NCBI RefSeq assembly: GCF_022865125.1
Contig: NZ_CP094828.1
Location: 2,473,219 to 2,537,218, forward strand
Direction: 5' to 3'
Source: Acuticoccus sp. I52.16.1
Lineage (GTDB): Bacteria > Pseudomonadota > Alphaproteobacteria > Rhizobiales > Amorphaceae
DNA length: 64,000 nucleotides
The notes under the pieces were generated by a model. The model had not been told where the DNA came from, did not search any database, and saw only the letters and a list, made by a program, of their open reading frames with translations. Both the position numbers and the translations under genes were made by a program. Within the stretch, counting starts at the first letter, position 1. Each line of letters opens with the position of its first letter. Below are positions 1 to 9,600 of this stretch, piece by piece.

Positions 1-621
1 TTCCACGAGGTGCGCTTCCCCGAGAACATCAGCCGCGGCGCGCGTGGCGGACCGCAGCGGCGCACGCAGATCGTCGAGCTGGCATCCGGTGTCGAGGAAC
101 GCAACGCCAGCTGGGCCAACTCGCGCCGCCGCTACGATGTCGCCTACGGTATACGACGCGTCGACGACCTCGCGGCGGTCGTCGCCTTCTTCGAGGCGCG
201 GAACGGACGGCTCTACGGCTTCCGGTTCAAGGACTGGGCCGACTACAAGTCGTGCACGCCGTCCGGGGCGCCAACGTCCGCCGATCAGCTAATCGGCACC
301 GGCGACGGCGATCAGACCGAGTTCCAGCTGACGAAGGCGTACGCGTCGGGCGGCCACAACTGGATCCGCGCGATCACCAAGCCGGTCACCGGGACGGTTC
401 GCGTCGCTGTCGACGGCACCGAGCAGATGTCCGGTTGGGCCATCGATGCCACCACCGGGATCGTCACGTTCGCCACCGCGCCTGCCGATGGCGTTGCCGT
501 CCGCGCGGGCTTCGAGTTTGACGTACCCGTCCGCTTCGACACCGACGCCCTCGACGTCACCCTCGACATCGAGCGGCTCGGCTCGATCACTTCCATCCCG
601 CTCGTGGAGCTCCGCCGATGA
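1..621 (+). CDS. Phage tail protein, DUF2460/TIGR02217 family (5' end outside window)
   Basis: The frame is open from base 1 and reads FHEVRFPENISRG, which matches the usual start of this family; the initiator therefore probably lies just before the window and the GTG at 10 is internal. The family is the first of the conserved distal-tail block of alphaproteobacterial siphoviruses and gene transfer agents (gp12 position). The visible part holds the family-typical RRYDVAYG and FKDWADYKS stretches. Its stop overlaps the next gene's ATG by four bases, so the two are translationally coupled. The family assignment is firm; the exact structural role is inferred from gene order. Confidence 0.85.
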   Translation, partial: FHEVRFPENISRGARGGPQRRTQIVELASGVEERNASWANSRRRYDVAYGIRRVDDLAAVVAFFEARNGRLYGFRFKDWADYKSCTPSGAPTSADQLIGTGDGDQTEFQLTKAYASGGHNWIRAITKPVTGTVRVAVDGTEQMSGWAIDATTGIVTFATAPADGVAVRAGFEFDVPVRFDTDALDVTLDIERLGSITSIPLVELRR

Positions 622-1502
622 AGGCGCTCTCACCTGAATTGCAGGCCCATCTCGACGAGGGCACGACGACGCTCGCCTGGTGCTGGCGGATCGTCCGATC
701 CGACGGTGAGTCGTTCGGCTTCACCGACCACGATCGCACGCTGACCTTCGACGGCACGGATTTCGAGCCGGAGAGCGGCCTAACCGCGTCGGAGATCCGC
801 TCCGGCTCCGACCTTTCCGTCGATGCGCAAGACGCCGAGGGCGTGCTGACATCGGACCGGATCACCGAGACGGACATCCTCGACGGACGCTGGGACAACG
901 CCGCCGTTGAGGTCTGGCGCGTCAACTGGACGGAGGTCAGCCAGCGCGTCCTGATGCGGCGCGGCTCGATCGGCCAGATCCGGCGCGGCCGGCTCGCGTT
1001 CGTCGCCGAGGTGCGTTCGCTCGCGCACGTGCTGGGCCAGACCGTCGGTCGGACGTACCAAGCCACGTGCGACGCTGTGCTCGGCGACGCTCGTTGCATG
1101 GTCGATCTCGACGCGGCCGCCTACCGCGGATCGGGTGCTGTGGTCGATCGCCTGCGCGACCGAGCCTTCACCGCATCCGGGATCGGCGCGTTCGAGGCGG
1201 GCTGGTTCCTCCACGGTACCGTCCATTGGACGAGCGGGCCCAACACCAGCCGCCGAGCCGAGGTCATTGCGCATGACGTGACCGGAGGGCTCGTGACGAT
1301 CACGCTGCTCGAAGCCCCGGTGCGGGGCATCGCCGAGGGCGATGCGTTCGTGATCCGCGCCGGTTGCGACAAGCACGTTGCGACCTGCGCGGCGAAGTTC
1401 GCCAATATCGCGAATTTTCGCGGCTTCCCGCACATCCCAGGCCAGGACACGGTGATTCGCTACGCGACGAGCGACGGCGGCCACGAGGGCGGCGTTCTGT
1501 GA
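618..1502 (+). CDS. Phage tail protein, DUF2163/TIGR02218 family
   Basis: A 294-residue protein of the gp13 position in the alphaproteobacterial tail block. The N-terminus (LDEGTTTLAWCWRI, then FTDHDRTLTF) and the C-terminus (CAAKFANIANFRGFPHIPG) are typical of the family, including the conserved cysteine pair in the C-terminal domain. The length is normal. The start overlaps the upstream stop (ATGA) and the stop overlaps the GTG of the next gene, so the block is one operon. The role is a distal tail or hub component, inferred from the family and neighbours. Confidence 0.85.
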   Translation: MKALSPELQAHLDEGTTTLAWCWRIVRSDGESFGFTDHDRTLTFDGTDFEPESGLTASEIRSGSDLSVDAQDAEGVLTSDRITETDILDGRWDNAAVEVWRVNWTEVSQRVLMRRGSIGQIRRGRLAFVAEVRSLAHVLGQTVGRTYQATCDAVLGDARCMVDLDAAAYRGSGAVVDRLRDRAFTASGIGAFEAGWFLHGTVHWTSGPNTSRRAEVIAHDVTGGLVTITLLEAPVRGIAEGDAFVIRAGCDKHVATCAAKFANIANFRGFPHIPGQDTVIRYATSDGGHEGGVL

Positions 1503-1903
1503 CGATCCCGCCGAGCCGCACGGTCTGGGACGCGCTCGTCGCTCTGGCGGCCACCGCGCTGGACGTTCCCACCGCCGAGGTGGGCGGACCAACCCGCGGT
1601 CCGGCACGCGCGGCACTCGCCCGGCAGCTCGCCTACTATCTCGCGGTCACGACGTTGGGCTGGACGGCGAGCGATGCGGCGCGGATCTGCGGTCGCGACA
1701 GAACTTCGGTGAGCCATGCGCTCGGCTTGATCGAAGATCGGCGGGACTGCCCGCAGTTCGACGCCATGGTCGAACGCCTTGAGGGAGCCGCGCTGGCGGC
1801 GGCTGGGTTGGCCGGCGTTGCTGATAGCGTTCCGGGTCTCCCGGTCGTGGCGCGGAGGGCGTCGCGAACACCCGTTCTCCTGACGGGACCGGCCGGCCGA
1901 TGA
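1499..1903 (+). CDS. Small protein with a DnaA domain IV-like helix-turn-helix
   Basis: A 134-residue ORF using the GTG at 1499, which overlaps the previous stop; its own stop overlaps the ATG of the peptidase gene at 1900. Residues ~40-80 read ARQLAYYLAVTTLGW followed by GRDRTSVSHAL, the signature of the DnaA DNA-binding domain (helix-turn-helix that contacts DnaA boxes). No AAA+ domain is present. In this position gene transfer agents carry no such gene, but alphaproteobacterial prophages can carry a small DnaA-C-like protein. It may be a DNA-binding regulator or a decoy for DnaA boxes; that role is inferred. Longer upstream starts in this frame would run through the DUF2163 gene and were discarded. 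Confidence 0.65.
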   Translation: MTIPPSRTVWDALVALAATALDVPTAEVGGPTRGPARAALARQLAYYLAVTTLGWTASDAARICGRDRTSVSHALGLIEDRRDCPQFDAMVERLEGAALAAAGLAGVADSVPGLPVVARRASRTPVLLTGPAGR

Positions 1904-2346
1904 CCCACACCGTCGATCCCACCCGCATCGTCGATGCGGCACGGTCCTGGCTCGGCACGCCGTACCATGATCAGGCCAGCCGCAAGGGTGTCGGGTGCGA
2001 CTGCCTCGGCCTGGCGCGCGGTGTCTGGCGCGAGGTGGTGGGGCCGGAGCCCTTCCCGATCCCGCCCTACAGCCGCGATTGGGGCGAGACCGGTCCTGTC
2101 GAGGTCTTGGCGGAGGGGGCTCGCCGGGTGATGCCCGAGATCGATCCGGTATACGCCGAACCGGGCGCGCTGCTGCTGTTCCGCATGCGCCCGCGGGCGA
2201 TCGCAAAGCATGTCGGGATCCACACCACCCCCGATCGCTTCGTGCACGGCTATGAGCGCCTCGGCGTGATTGAGCAGGCACTGACCCCTGTCTGGCGACG
2301 CCGCATCGCGTTCGCATTCCTCTTCCCCGCTGGGGATCCCGACTGA
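1900..2346 (+). CDS. Phage cell-wall peptidase, NlpC/P60 family (TIGR02219-like)
   Basis: A 148-residue NlpC/P60 cysteine peptidase of the tail tip, expected to cleave peptidoglycan stem peptides during DNA entry. Cys35 in GCDCLGL is the expected nucleophile and His104 in AKHVGIH the expected base. The length matches the gp14 proteins of gene transfer agents. It sits between the DnaA-like gene and the TIM-barrel protein with four-base and one-base overlaps, so it belongs to the same transcript. It appears intact, although the downstream hub gene is broken. Confidence 0.85.
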   Translation: MTHTVDPTRIVDAARSWLGTPYHDQASRKGVGCDCLGLARGVWREVVGPEPFPIPPYSRDWGETGPVEVLAEGARRVMPEIDPVYAEPGALLLFRMRPRAIAKHVGIHTTPDRFVHGYERLGVIEQALTPVWRRRIAFAFLFPAGDPD

Positions 2347-5054
2347 TGGCAACCCTCGTTCTCGGCGCGGTCGGCACCGCGATCGGCGGCGCCGTCGGCG
2401 GGACCGCCCTTGGCCTCTCCGGCGCCGCCATCGGCGGCATCGTTGGCTCGACGGTCGGCTCGGTCATCGACAGCTGGCTCGTCTCGCAGCTCGCACCGAC
2501 GCAGCGCATCGAAGGCGCGCGGCTCGACAGCCTCCGGATCACGTCCTCCACCGAAGGCGCGGTCCTTCCACGGCTCTACGGGCGAATGCGGATCGGCGGC
2601 AACATCATCTGGGCCACCGACTTCCGCGAGGAGGTCGAGACGTCCTCCCAGGGCGGCGGCAAGGGTGGAGGGCCGAAGGTCAAGACGACCGAGTACCTGT
2701 ACTACGCCTCGTTCGCGGTCGCCTTGTGCGAGGGACCCATCACCGGCGTCGGCCGCATCTGGATCGACGGCAAGCTGTTAGACCTCGCCGGTGTCACTTT
2801 GCGCTGGTACCCCGGCGATGAGGCGCAGGACGCGGATCCGTTCATCGCCAACACGATGGGCACCGAGCCGACACCGGCCTACCGCGGCACGGCCTATGTC
2901 GTGTTCGAGGAGCTGGCACTGGCCCGCTATGGCAACCGCCTGCCGCAGCTCTCGTTCGAGGTGTTCCGGCCCATCGCCGATCCCGATACAGCCGAGGGCT
3001 GCGTCGAGGCGGTCACTCTCATCCCGGCCTCGGGCGAGTTCACCTATGCCACGCAGCCGATCCGCAAGGGTGGCGACGGCGAGACCGTCGCCGAGAACCT
3101 GAATGCGCTGACGGACACCACCGACATCGTCGTTGCGCTCGACCGGCTGCAGGCGATGGTCCCGGCGGTGAAAAGCGTCTCGCTCGTCGTCGCGTGGTTC
3201 GGCAACGACCTGCGGGCGAGCGAGTGCCAGGTGCGCCCGGGCGTCGAGGTGCCGGCGAAGCAGACGACGCCAGTCGAATGGTCAGTGAACGGTTTGGCGC
3301 GGGCGGACGCACATATCGTAAGCCGAGACGTTCAGGACCGGCCGGTCTACGGTGGCACGCCAGCCGACTTCGCCGTCGTCGAAGCGATCCGCGAGATGAA
3401 GGCCCGCGGGCTACGGGTGACGTTCTATCCGTTCATCCTGATGGATGTCCCGCCCGGCAACGGACTGCCGAACCCGTACAGCGACAACGCCGCCGAGATC
3501 GGACAGCCAACCTTTCCCTGGCGCGGGCGGATCACCTGTTCGCCTGCAGCAGGGCATATCGGCAGCGTTGATCAAACTGCCGCGGCCGGCGACCAGGTGG
3601 CGTCGATGTTCGGCACCGCGGCGGTCGGCGACTTCGCGGTCTCGGGCGACACCGTCAGCTGGACCGGGAGCGCGAGCGACTGGGGCCTGCGCCGCATGGT
3701 GCTGCACTACGCGCATCTCTGCACGGTGTCGGGCGGTGTCGACGCGTTCCTGATTGGCTCGGAGATGCGTGGGCTCACGACCATCCGGGACGCGGTCTCG
3801 AGCTTCCCGGCGGTCGATGCTTACCGGCAGCTGGCGGCGGACGTCCGCTCAATCGTCGGCTCCGGCACGAAGGTGAGCTACGCGGCCGACTGGTCCGAGT
3901 ATTTTGGCCACCAGCCGGTCGACGGTTCCGGGGACGTCCTCTTCCACCTCGATCCGCTCTGGGCGGACGCCAACATCGACTTTGTCGGGATCGACAACTA
4001 CGTCCCGCTCTCCGATTGGCGCGACGGCTTCGAGCATGCGGACGCTGGGGTCGCACCGGCGATCTACGACCGCTCGTACCTCCAGTCGAACATCGCGGGT
4101 GGAGAGGGCTTCGACTGGTACTATGCGGGTGCGGCGGACCGGGCGGCGCAGATCCGCACGCCGATTACCGACGGTGCCGGCAAGCCGTGGGTCTTCCGCA
4201 CCAAGGACCTCGAGGCGTGGTGGTCCAACGAGCACTTCGAACGCCCGGGCGGGACCGAAGCCGCTTCTCCAACAGCGTGGATCCCGCGATCGAAGCCGAT
4301 CCGCTTCACCGAGTTCGGTTGCCCGGCGATCGACCGCGGGACCAATCAGCCGAACGTCTTCTTCGATCCGAAATCGTCCGAGAGCTTCTTGCCGTACTTC
4401 TCACGCGGCTGGCGAGACGACGCGATCCAGCGGGCCTACCTCGAAGCGACCGTCCTCTACTGGCGCGATCCCGCCAACAATCCGCTGTCGCCAGTCTATG
4501 CCGAACCCATGGTGGACCTTCCGGAGTGCGCCGCGTGGACATGGGATGCGCGGCCGTACCCGTTCTTCCCGGAGCTGACGGACGTCTGGACCGACGGCGC
4601 CAACTGGCGGCTTGGGCACTGGCTGACGGGACGCCTCGGCTCCGTCTCGCTGGCGGCGCTGGCGCGGCACCTATGCCTGCGCGCCGGCATGCCGGAGGAC
4701 AGCATCGACGTGTCCGGCCTCTGGGGCTCGCTCGAAGGCTACACGATCACCGCCCTGGAGAGCCCGCGCGCGTCGATCGCGATGCTCGCCCGGCATTTCG
4801 GCTTCGATGCGGTCGAGAGCGAGGGCGTCGTTCGCTTCCTCATGCGTGGCCGGCACGCGTTCGCGACCATCGCGCCGGGCGATCGCCATCAACGCCATCG
4901 AGGCGAACGACCAGAACGTCTTCGATGCCGGCGCCAACCTCTTCACCGCGCCCGCGGACGGCACTTATCTCCTCGGCGCCTCGCTGCTGTACAAAGTCAA
5001 CGGCAGTCTCTCGTCGCGGATGCGCGGGCGTCTCGTCCTCAACGGAGCGACTGA
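2346..5054 (+). pseudogene. Tail host-specificity protein with GTA TIM-barrel-like domain, 3' truncated
   Basis: The ORF starts with a glycine-rich hydrophobic segment, then a TIM-barrel-like region (FTEFGCPAIDRG; YFGHQPVDGSGD) and the start of the second tail domain (SPRASIAMLARHFGFDAVESEGVVRF), as in gp15 of gene transfer agents. Those proteins usually run to about 1,300 residues. Here the recognisable sequence ends near base 4880 and the last ~60 codons are arginine-rich out-of-frame read-through of a different gene. The 902-residue product lacks the C-terminal receptor-binding portion, so the tail it would belong to is probably not functional. Start ATG at 2346 overlaps the stop of the peptidase gene. 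Confidence 0.8.
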
Positions 5055-5235
5055 AATCCGGGGCTCGCTGGGCGAGATCTCCGGGACCCATGTCTCGAAC
5101 GCCACCGCGATCTGGCTGCAGACGATGGTGCCGCTGTCCGCCGGCGATACCGTCGAGCTGCAGGGCTACTTCCGCGGAGCCGACGGCTACTTCGCCGCCG
5201 AACACACCACCTTCTGGGGCACCAAAATAGGATGA
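4880..5235 (+). pseudogene. Tail-fibre-like C-terminal fragment
   Basis: From about 4880 a different frame carries coherent coding sequence to a stop at 5235: AIEANDQNVFDAGANLF, then alternating short beta strands (DGTYLLGASLLYKV, DTVELQGYFRGADG, FWGTKIG). This looks like a beta-sandwich or jelly-roll (C1q/TNF-like) tail-fibre end. It has no start codon of its own with a ribosome site, and it joins the TIM-barrel gene out of frame. The simplest reading is a deletion that removed the end of the hub gene and the start of a downstream fibre gene. Confidence 0.5.
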
Positions 5236-5646
5236 GAGGGCTGGCTCATCCAGCTCCGGTCTGCCGAGGAGAGCCGGAAAACTCTACCCTCCCGCGGGGC
5301 ACGTTCGGGGAGCACTCCACAACACGAATAGAGTTCAGCTACGAGTGGCGACACCGAGGGCAACGTCAGACCGCAAGAAGGCGGCCCCACGCTTGGCCAG
5401 AACGGCATCCAAGGCTGCGCCGACAATGTCGACCGACATCGAAGCGCTGGCAACGCGTATCCCGAACCCGACCGTTTCAGGATCGCTGATGCCCTGGCGG
5501 CTGACGCCAAAGCGCTGTTGCGGCGGTCAGTACGATGCGTTCTACTTACTCAGCCATTCTCCAGACTCCGTAAGGTGATCCCTTTGACTCTAAGGGAAGT
5601 AGCGCGCGATGGTTAGCTGGGGACTTTTTCACTGCGGCCGGTTTCG
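5236..5646. other. Gap without a recognisable gene
   Basis: About 410 bases between the phage remnant and the TPR gene. Short frames here have no family signal. I see no RNA gene or clear terminator. It must contain the promoter of the following gene, but I cannot place it. Confidence 0.4.
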
Positions 5647-6588
5647 ATGAGAACGTTTTTTGTCAGTATGGCCATTGGCCTCTTGCTCACGCTCGCGCCG
5701 GGCTTGGCCGAGGCACAGGATCCCGGCCCAACCGAGCCGGTGCGGGCCTTCCCGGCGATTCCTCCCGATATCCGGATGCCGTCCGCCGACGAGGCACGTG
5801 CGTTGGCGGACGTCGCCGATCGGCTCGCCGGCGCCGCCCGCGAGGACATCACCCCGCTTGCGCGCGAGGCGCTGGCGATCGAGACGCTGACCTATGGTCC
5901 TTCGCATCCGGAGACCGCCAACACGTACCTGTGGCTTGCGATGGGGGCGCGCAGCGCTGGTGATCTCGTCGCAGCGCGAAGATTTCAGCAGAGGGCATAC
6001 GAGGTTTTCGATGCCCGGCTAGGCCCATTGCACCGGTCCACGCTCGATGCGCAAGGACCGCTGGCTTCCGACATTTATATGGCCGGCGACTTCGAAGCCG
6101 CGATCGATATGGCGCAGAACCTCGCCGATCACGCCGCAGCCGAAGGGGAGAACGACATCGCCGCCAAGGCCATGGGGATGGTGGCGTTCGCAGCTCAACA
6201 GATCGGGAACCGCACGCTGGAACTCGAGGCGGCCCAAAAGGTGGTCGCGCTGGCGTTGACCATTCAGGGTCCGGAGACCGAGTACGTACAGCGCTGGCAG
6301 AACCACGCCGACGGCCTTCTGGCGGCCGATGCGGTCGATCTCTACAACGAGGCGGGGTCGCTCGCGTCGGCTGGTCGCCTTGACGAGGCGATCGATATTC
6401 TCGCCCGCTCAGTCGAGGCCTTCAATCGAGCACTCGGTCCCGACAACAGGCTGACGCGGCTGGCGCGCGAGGAGCATGGCAAGCTCGTGCGCCAGGCCGG
6501 GCGGCTCATCGACGTGCCGGCCGCTAAGGGTAGGGCGCCCCCGGCGCGCCCGCGTCTGTTCGACCCCGGGGAGGCGCGCCCGCGGTGA
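5647..6588 (+). CDS. Secreted tetratricopeptide-repeat protein
   Basis: A 313-residue protein with a signal peptide (a hydrophobic core followed by LAEAQDP, cleavage near residue 24). The mature part contains kinesin-light-chain-type TPR helices: TYGPSHPETANTYLWLAMG, AARRFQQRAYEVFDARLGP and ALTIQGPETEYVQRW, where the G-P-x-H/E loop marks each repeat. It is therefore a periplasmic protein-interaction module. It lies 82 bases upstream of the TIR-propeller gene on the same strand, so the two may be co-transcribed, and the TIR protein has a predicted membrane segment that would put its propeller and PDZ in the same compartment. A shared function is inference only. Confidence 0.6.
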   Translation: MRTFFVSMAIGLLLTLAPGLAEAQDPGPTEPVRAFPAIPPDIRMPSADEARALADVADRLAGAAREDITPLAREALAIETLTYGPSHPETANTYLWLAMGARSAGDLVAARRFQQRAYEVFDARLGPLHRSTLDAQGPLASDIYMAGDFEAAIDMAQNLADHAAAEGENDIAAKAMGMVAFAAQQIGNRTLELEAAQKVVALALTIQGPETEYVQRWQNHADGLLAADAVDLYNEAGSLASAGRLDEAIDILARSVEAFNRALGPDNRLTRLAREEHGKLVRQAGRLIDVPAAKGRAPPARPRLFDPGEARPR

Positions 6589-6670
6589 GGCTGGTGACGG
6601 CCGGTGAGCCGGCGCCCCGGAACCTTGATCGCCTTCAACGGCCTTCCCCGAGCGGCTGGGGCTGCTAGCG

Positions 6671-9600
6671 ATGCGCGTGTTCGTCTCCTATTCACGGAGC
6701 GACATGGCGATGGTTGATGCGATCACCGCTGCACTTGCTGACGAGCCGTTCGAGTGGCTAGTCGACCGTGAAAGCCTCGACCACGGCGAGAAGTGGCGCG
6801 AACAGATCGTGTCGCTGATTCTGTCGGCCGACGTCGCCCTGTGGCTCCTGACCGAGCGGTCCATACGCTCCGTCTACTGCCGCTGGGAGCTCGATCATCT
6901 CACCGCCCAGCGCAAGAAGGTGATCCCGGTCGTCATGGAGCCGCTGGACCTCGCCTTGCTTCCGCTGGAGCTCGGTGAGCGGCAGGCCTTCCCCAGCGTC
7001 GGAGTGTTCGACCTGGCGCGCGACCGCGATTTGCTCGTCGCGACGCTTCTCAAGGACGTGGACTGGTTGACGCTCGGGACCTTTTATCTCGGTCGGGCTC
7101 GCAACTGGGACGACGGCGGTCGCCGCGATGATAGGCTACTGAAGGGGCTCGACGTCCGCGATGCCGAGGCGTGGCGCGACCGCCAGCCGCCGCACACCCC
7201 TGCGCCCTCGTCACAGGTGCTCGAGTACTTGCGCTTCTCCAGGCAGGGACTGCGGCGGCGCCGCCGCCTCTTCGCATCGGTGGCTTCCGTGGCGCTTGTC
7301 GTCGTTCTCGCTGCAATGGCATTCATTCTCCTGCTGCGCACCCAGGCCACGCAGGAAGCGCAGCTGCGTCGGGTCGCGCATTCCTACGAGATGGCGCAGC
7401 GTCTCCGGGTTCCCGGCCCGAACGACGATCCGGTGCAGCTGATGGCGGAGGCGCTTGCCGCGATCCCGAGTCCGGATGCCCGCGGCACCGATTTCACTGC
7501 GCCCGAACTGACCGCTCAGTTGACCAGCACGCTCGCCAAGAGCCATCTCGGCCCGCAAATAACGTCACCACACGACGGGCCGGTCACCGCGCTCGCCCTC
7601 GCGCCGCACCAGGGCTACCTCGCCAGTGCAAGCGCGGCCGGCGTAGCGGTCCATACGCTGGAGCCGGTCGACCCTGCGCCACGCATGCTCGAGGGCGTCG
7701 AAGGCACCGCCACGGCGCTGGCGATCCTGCGCAACGACACCCACCTCGTCGTCGGTACGGACACCGGAGCGGTACAGACCTTCAGCATGCCGGACCTGCG
7801 GCTCATCAGGACCGTTCGCGAGCACGCGGGGGCCGTCTCCAGTCTCGTTCATCTCGACAAGTCTCAGCAAGGGTACACGATCCTGGGATCGACTGCGACC
7901 GATGGCACGGCTCAGTTGCACGGTGCGGAGGGGCCAACGACCCCGCTGCTGAAGCACCTGGACGCGGTGCCACTCCCGACAGCGGAGGGCATCCGCCGGT
8001 CCGGAGCGGACGGGGCCGCCCATTCGGCGTTCGCCGCTCCGTGGCGCTCGATACAGGACCACAATCTCGGCCTCGGTGTCACCGGTATTGCCCGATTTGC
8101 GAAGACCGGCGAAATCGTTACGGCTGGCGAGGACGGCCGTCTGGTGCGCTGGTCGAAAGACGGCCAGCAGATCGGGGAGTACACCGCGGGCGAAGAACCG
8201 ATCCTCTCTTTCGCAAGCTTCGAGTATTCGAACAGGTTGGGCATCATGATGCTTGGCATGGCCGGACGCGTCGCCGTTTTCGACCACGACCTGCAATGGC
8301 GGGGCGACATGCAGATGCCGACCGGCAGCACCGTTCCGGCGAACCAGGCCGTCGTCGATCTCGGCTTCACCGGGGATGGATTGGGGTTGTTCGGGCGCAT
8401 CGAGGGTAAGGGGCGTTCGACCATCCTGGCGTTGTGGAACGCCTCCTCTGGAGAATTGGCTCGCTTTCCCCCGCTTGTCGAGAATCGCGCGAACATGATG
8501 CGTACGGCGACAGGCGATCCGATCGCGGTCAGCGCGATCGGCGACATCGTTCCCGCGGATGAGGCGGCGCTCGGTGCTCGAGTCGCGCCGCGGAACATCG
8601 TCTATCTCAACGTTGGTGGGAGCCTTGACCAGCCGGTCTCGATTCACAGCCACCTCGCCCCGGTGACGATCATTGCGCTCGACTCGACCGACCGTTGGAT
8701 CGCATCTGCCGACGTCACCGGTGGGCTGGCGCTCGACTATCTCGAAAATAACGAATCACGACAGGTGAGCTCCATTGTCGTCGGAGTCGGCAACGACGAC
8801 TGGATCGCGCGGATCGACGTCAACGACGATGCGAGCGCCGGCTTCGTCGCCACCGGACGCGGCCAAAACATGTTGGTGCTCTCGTTGTCGGTCAGCTTCA
8901 TGACGATGCAGGTGGGTGAATTGGGCGTGCGCATCGAGTCGGTGCTTCCCGGCAGCGTCGCCGAAGGCATCCTGAAGGCGGGTGACGTCTTGGTGAAGGT
9001 CGAGGACGTCGATACGTACAATGCGATCGACGTTGTCCGCACGGTGCGCGGGCGCCCCGGGGAGTCCACCACGTTCACGCTGCTGCGAGACGGCGCGGAG
9101 CGAACGGTCATCATCGCTCCCCGCACGGTCGCGGAAGAAGGCGAGTGGATCGGGCAGATCGGGGTCCAGCTCACCGATCCGGAGCAGATCGTGCACTGGC
9201 AGTGGACCGGTGACGACGTCGGTCTGGCGGCCACGGTGTCGGGGACGATTGACCGCGTCGCCATCCGCAGGGAGCAGGTGCGGATCACAATCGAGCGCGA
9301 CACGCTTCACGACGCTGGCCAGCCGATCCTTGCGTTGAGGCGGCTCGAGGGAGAGACCGCAGTCGCCATCGCTGAAGACGGTACGCTCGTCTTCATTGAT
9401 GCCGGGACGGGCGCGACCGAGACCGTCACGTCGACGACGGCTGCGAAAGGCACGACCGCTGTGGACCCCGAAACGCGCCGCCGCTCGGTCGCGGTGCGGG
9501 CCCTCCGCGGGCCGCGCAGCTTTCTGGTTGCCGACCGCGACGAAGAGAGCCTTACGCGCTATGAAAACGGGATTCCGACTTTGCGGCGTTCCATCGATCG

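Noticed and set aside
1460-2551. 363-codon minus-strand ORF opposite the tail genes
   Set aside because: Shadow ORF; plus-strand genes have family signatures and overlapping starts and stops.
1-5235. Functional gene transfer agent cluster
   Set aside because: Gene order is GTA-like but the hub gene is truncated, a DnaA-like gene is inserted, and GpA-type terminase pieces nearby point to prophage debris.
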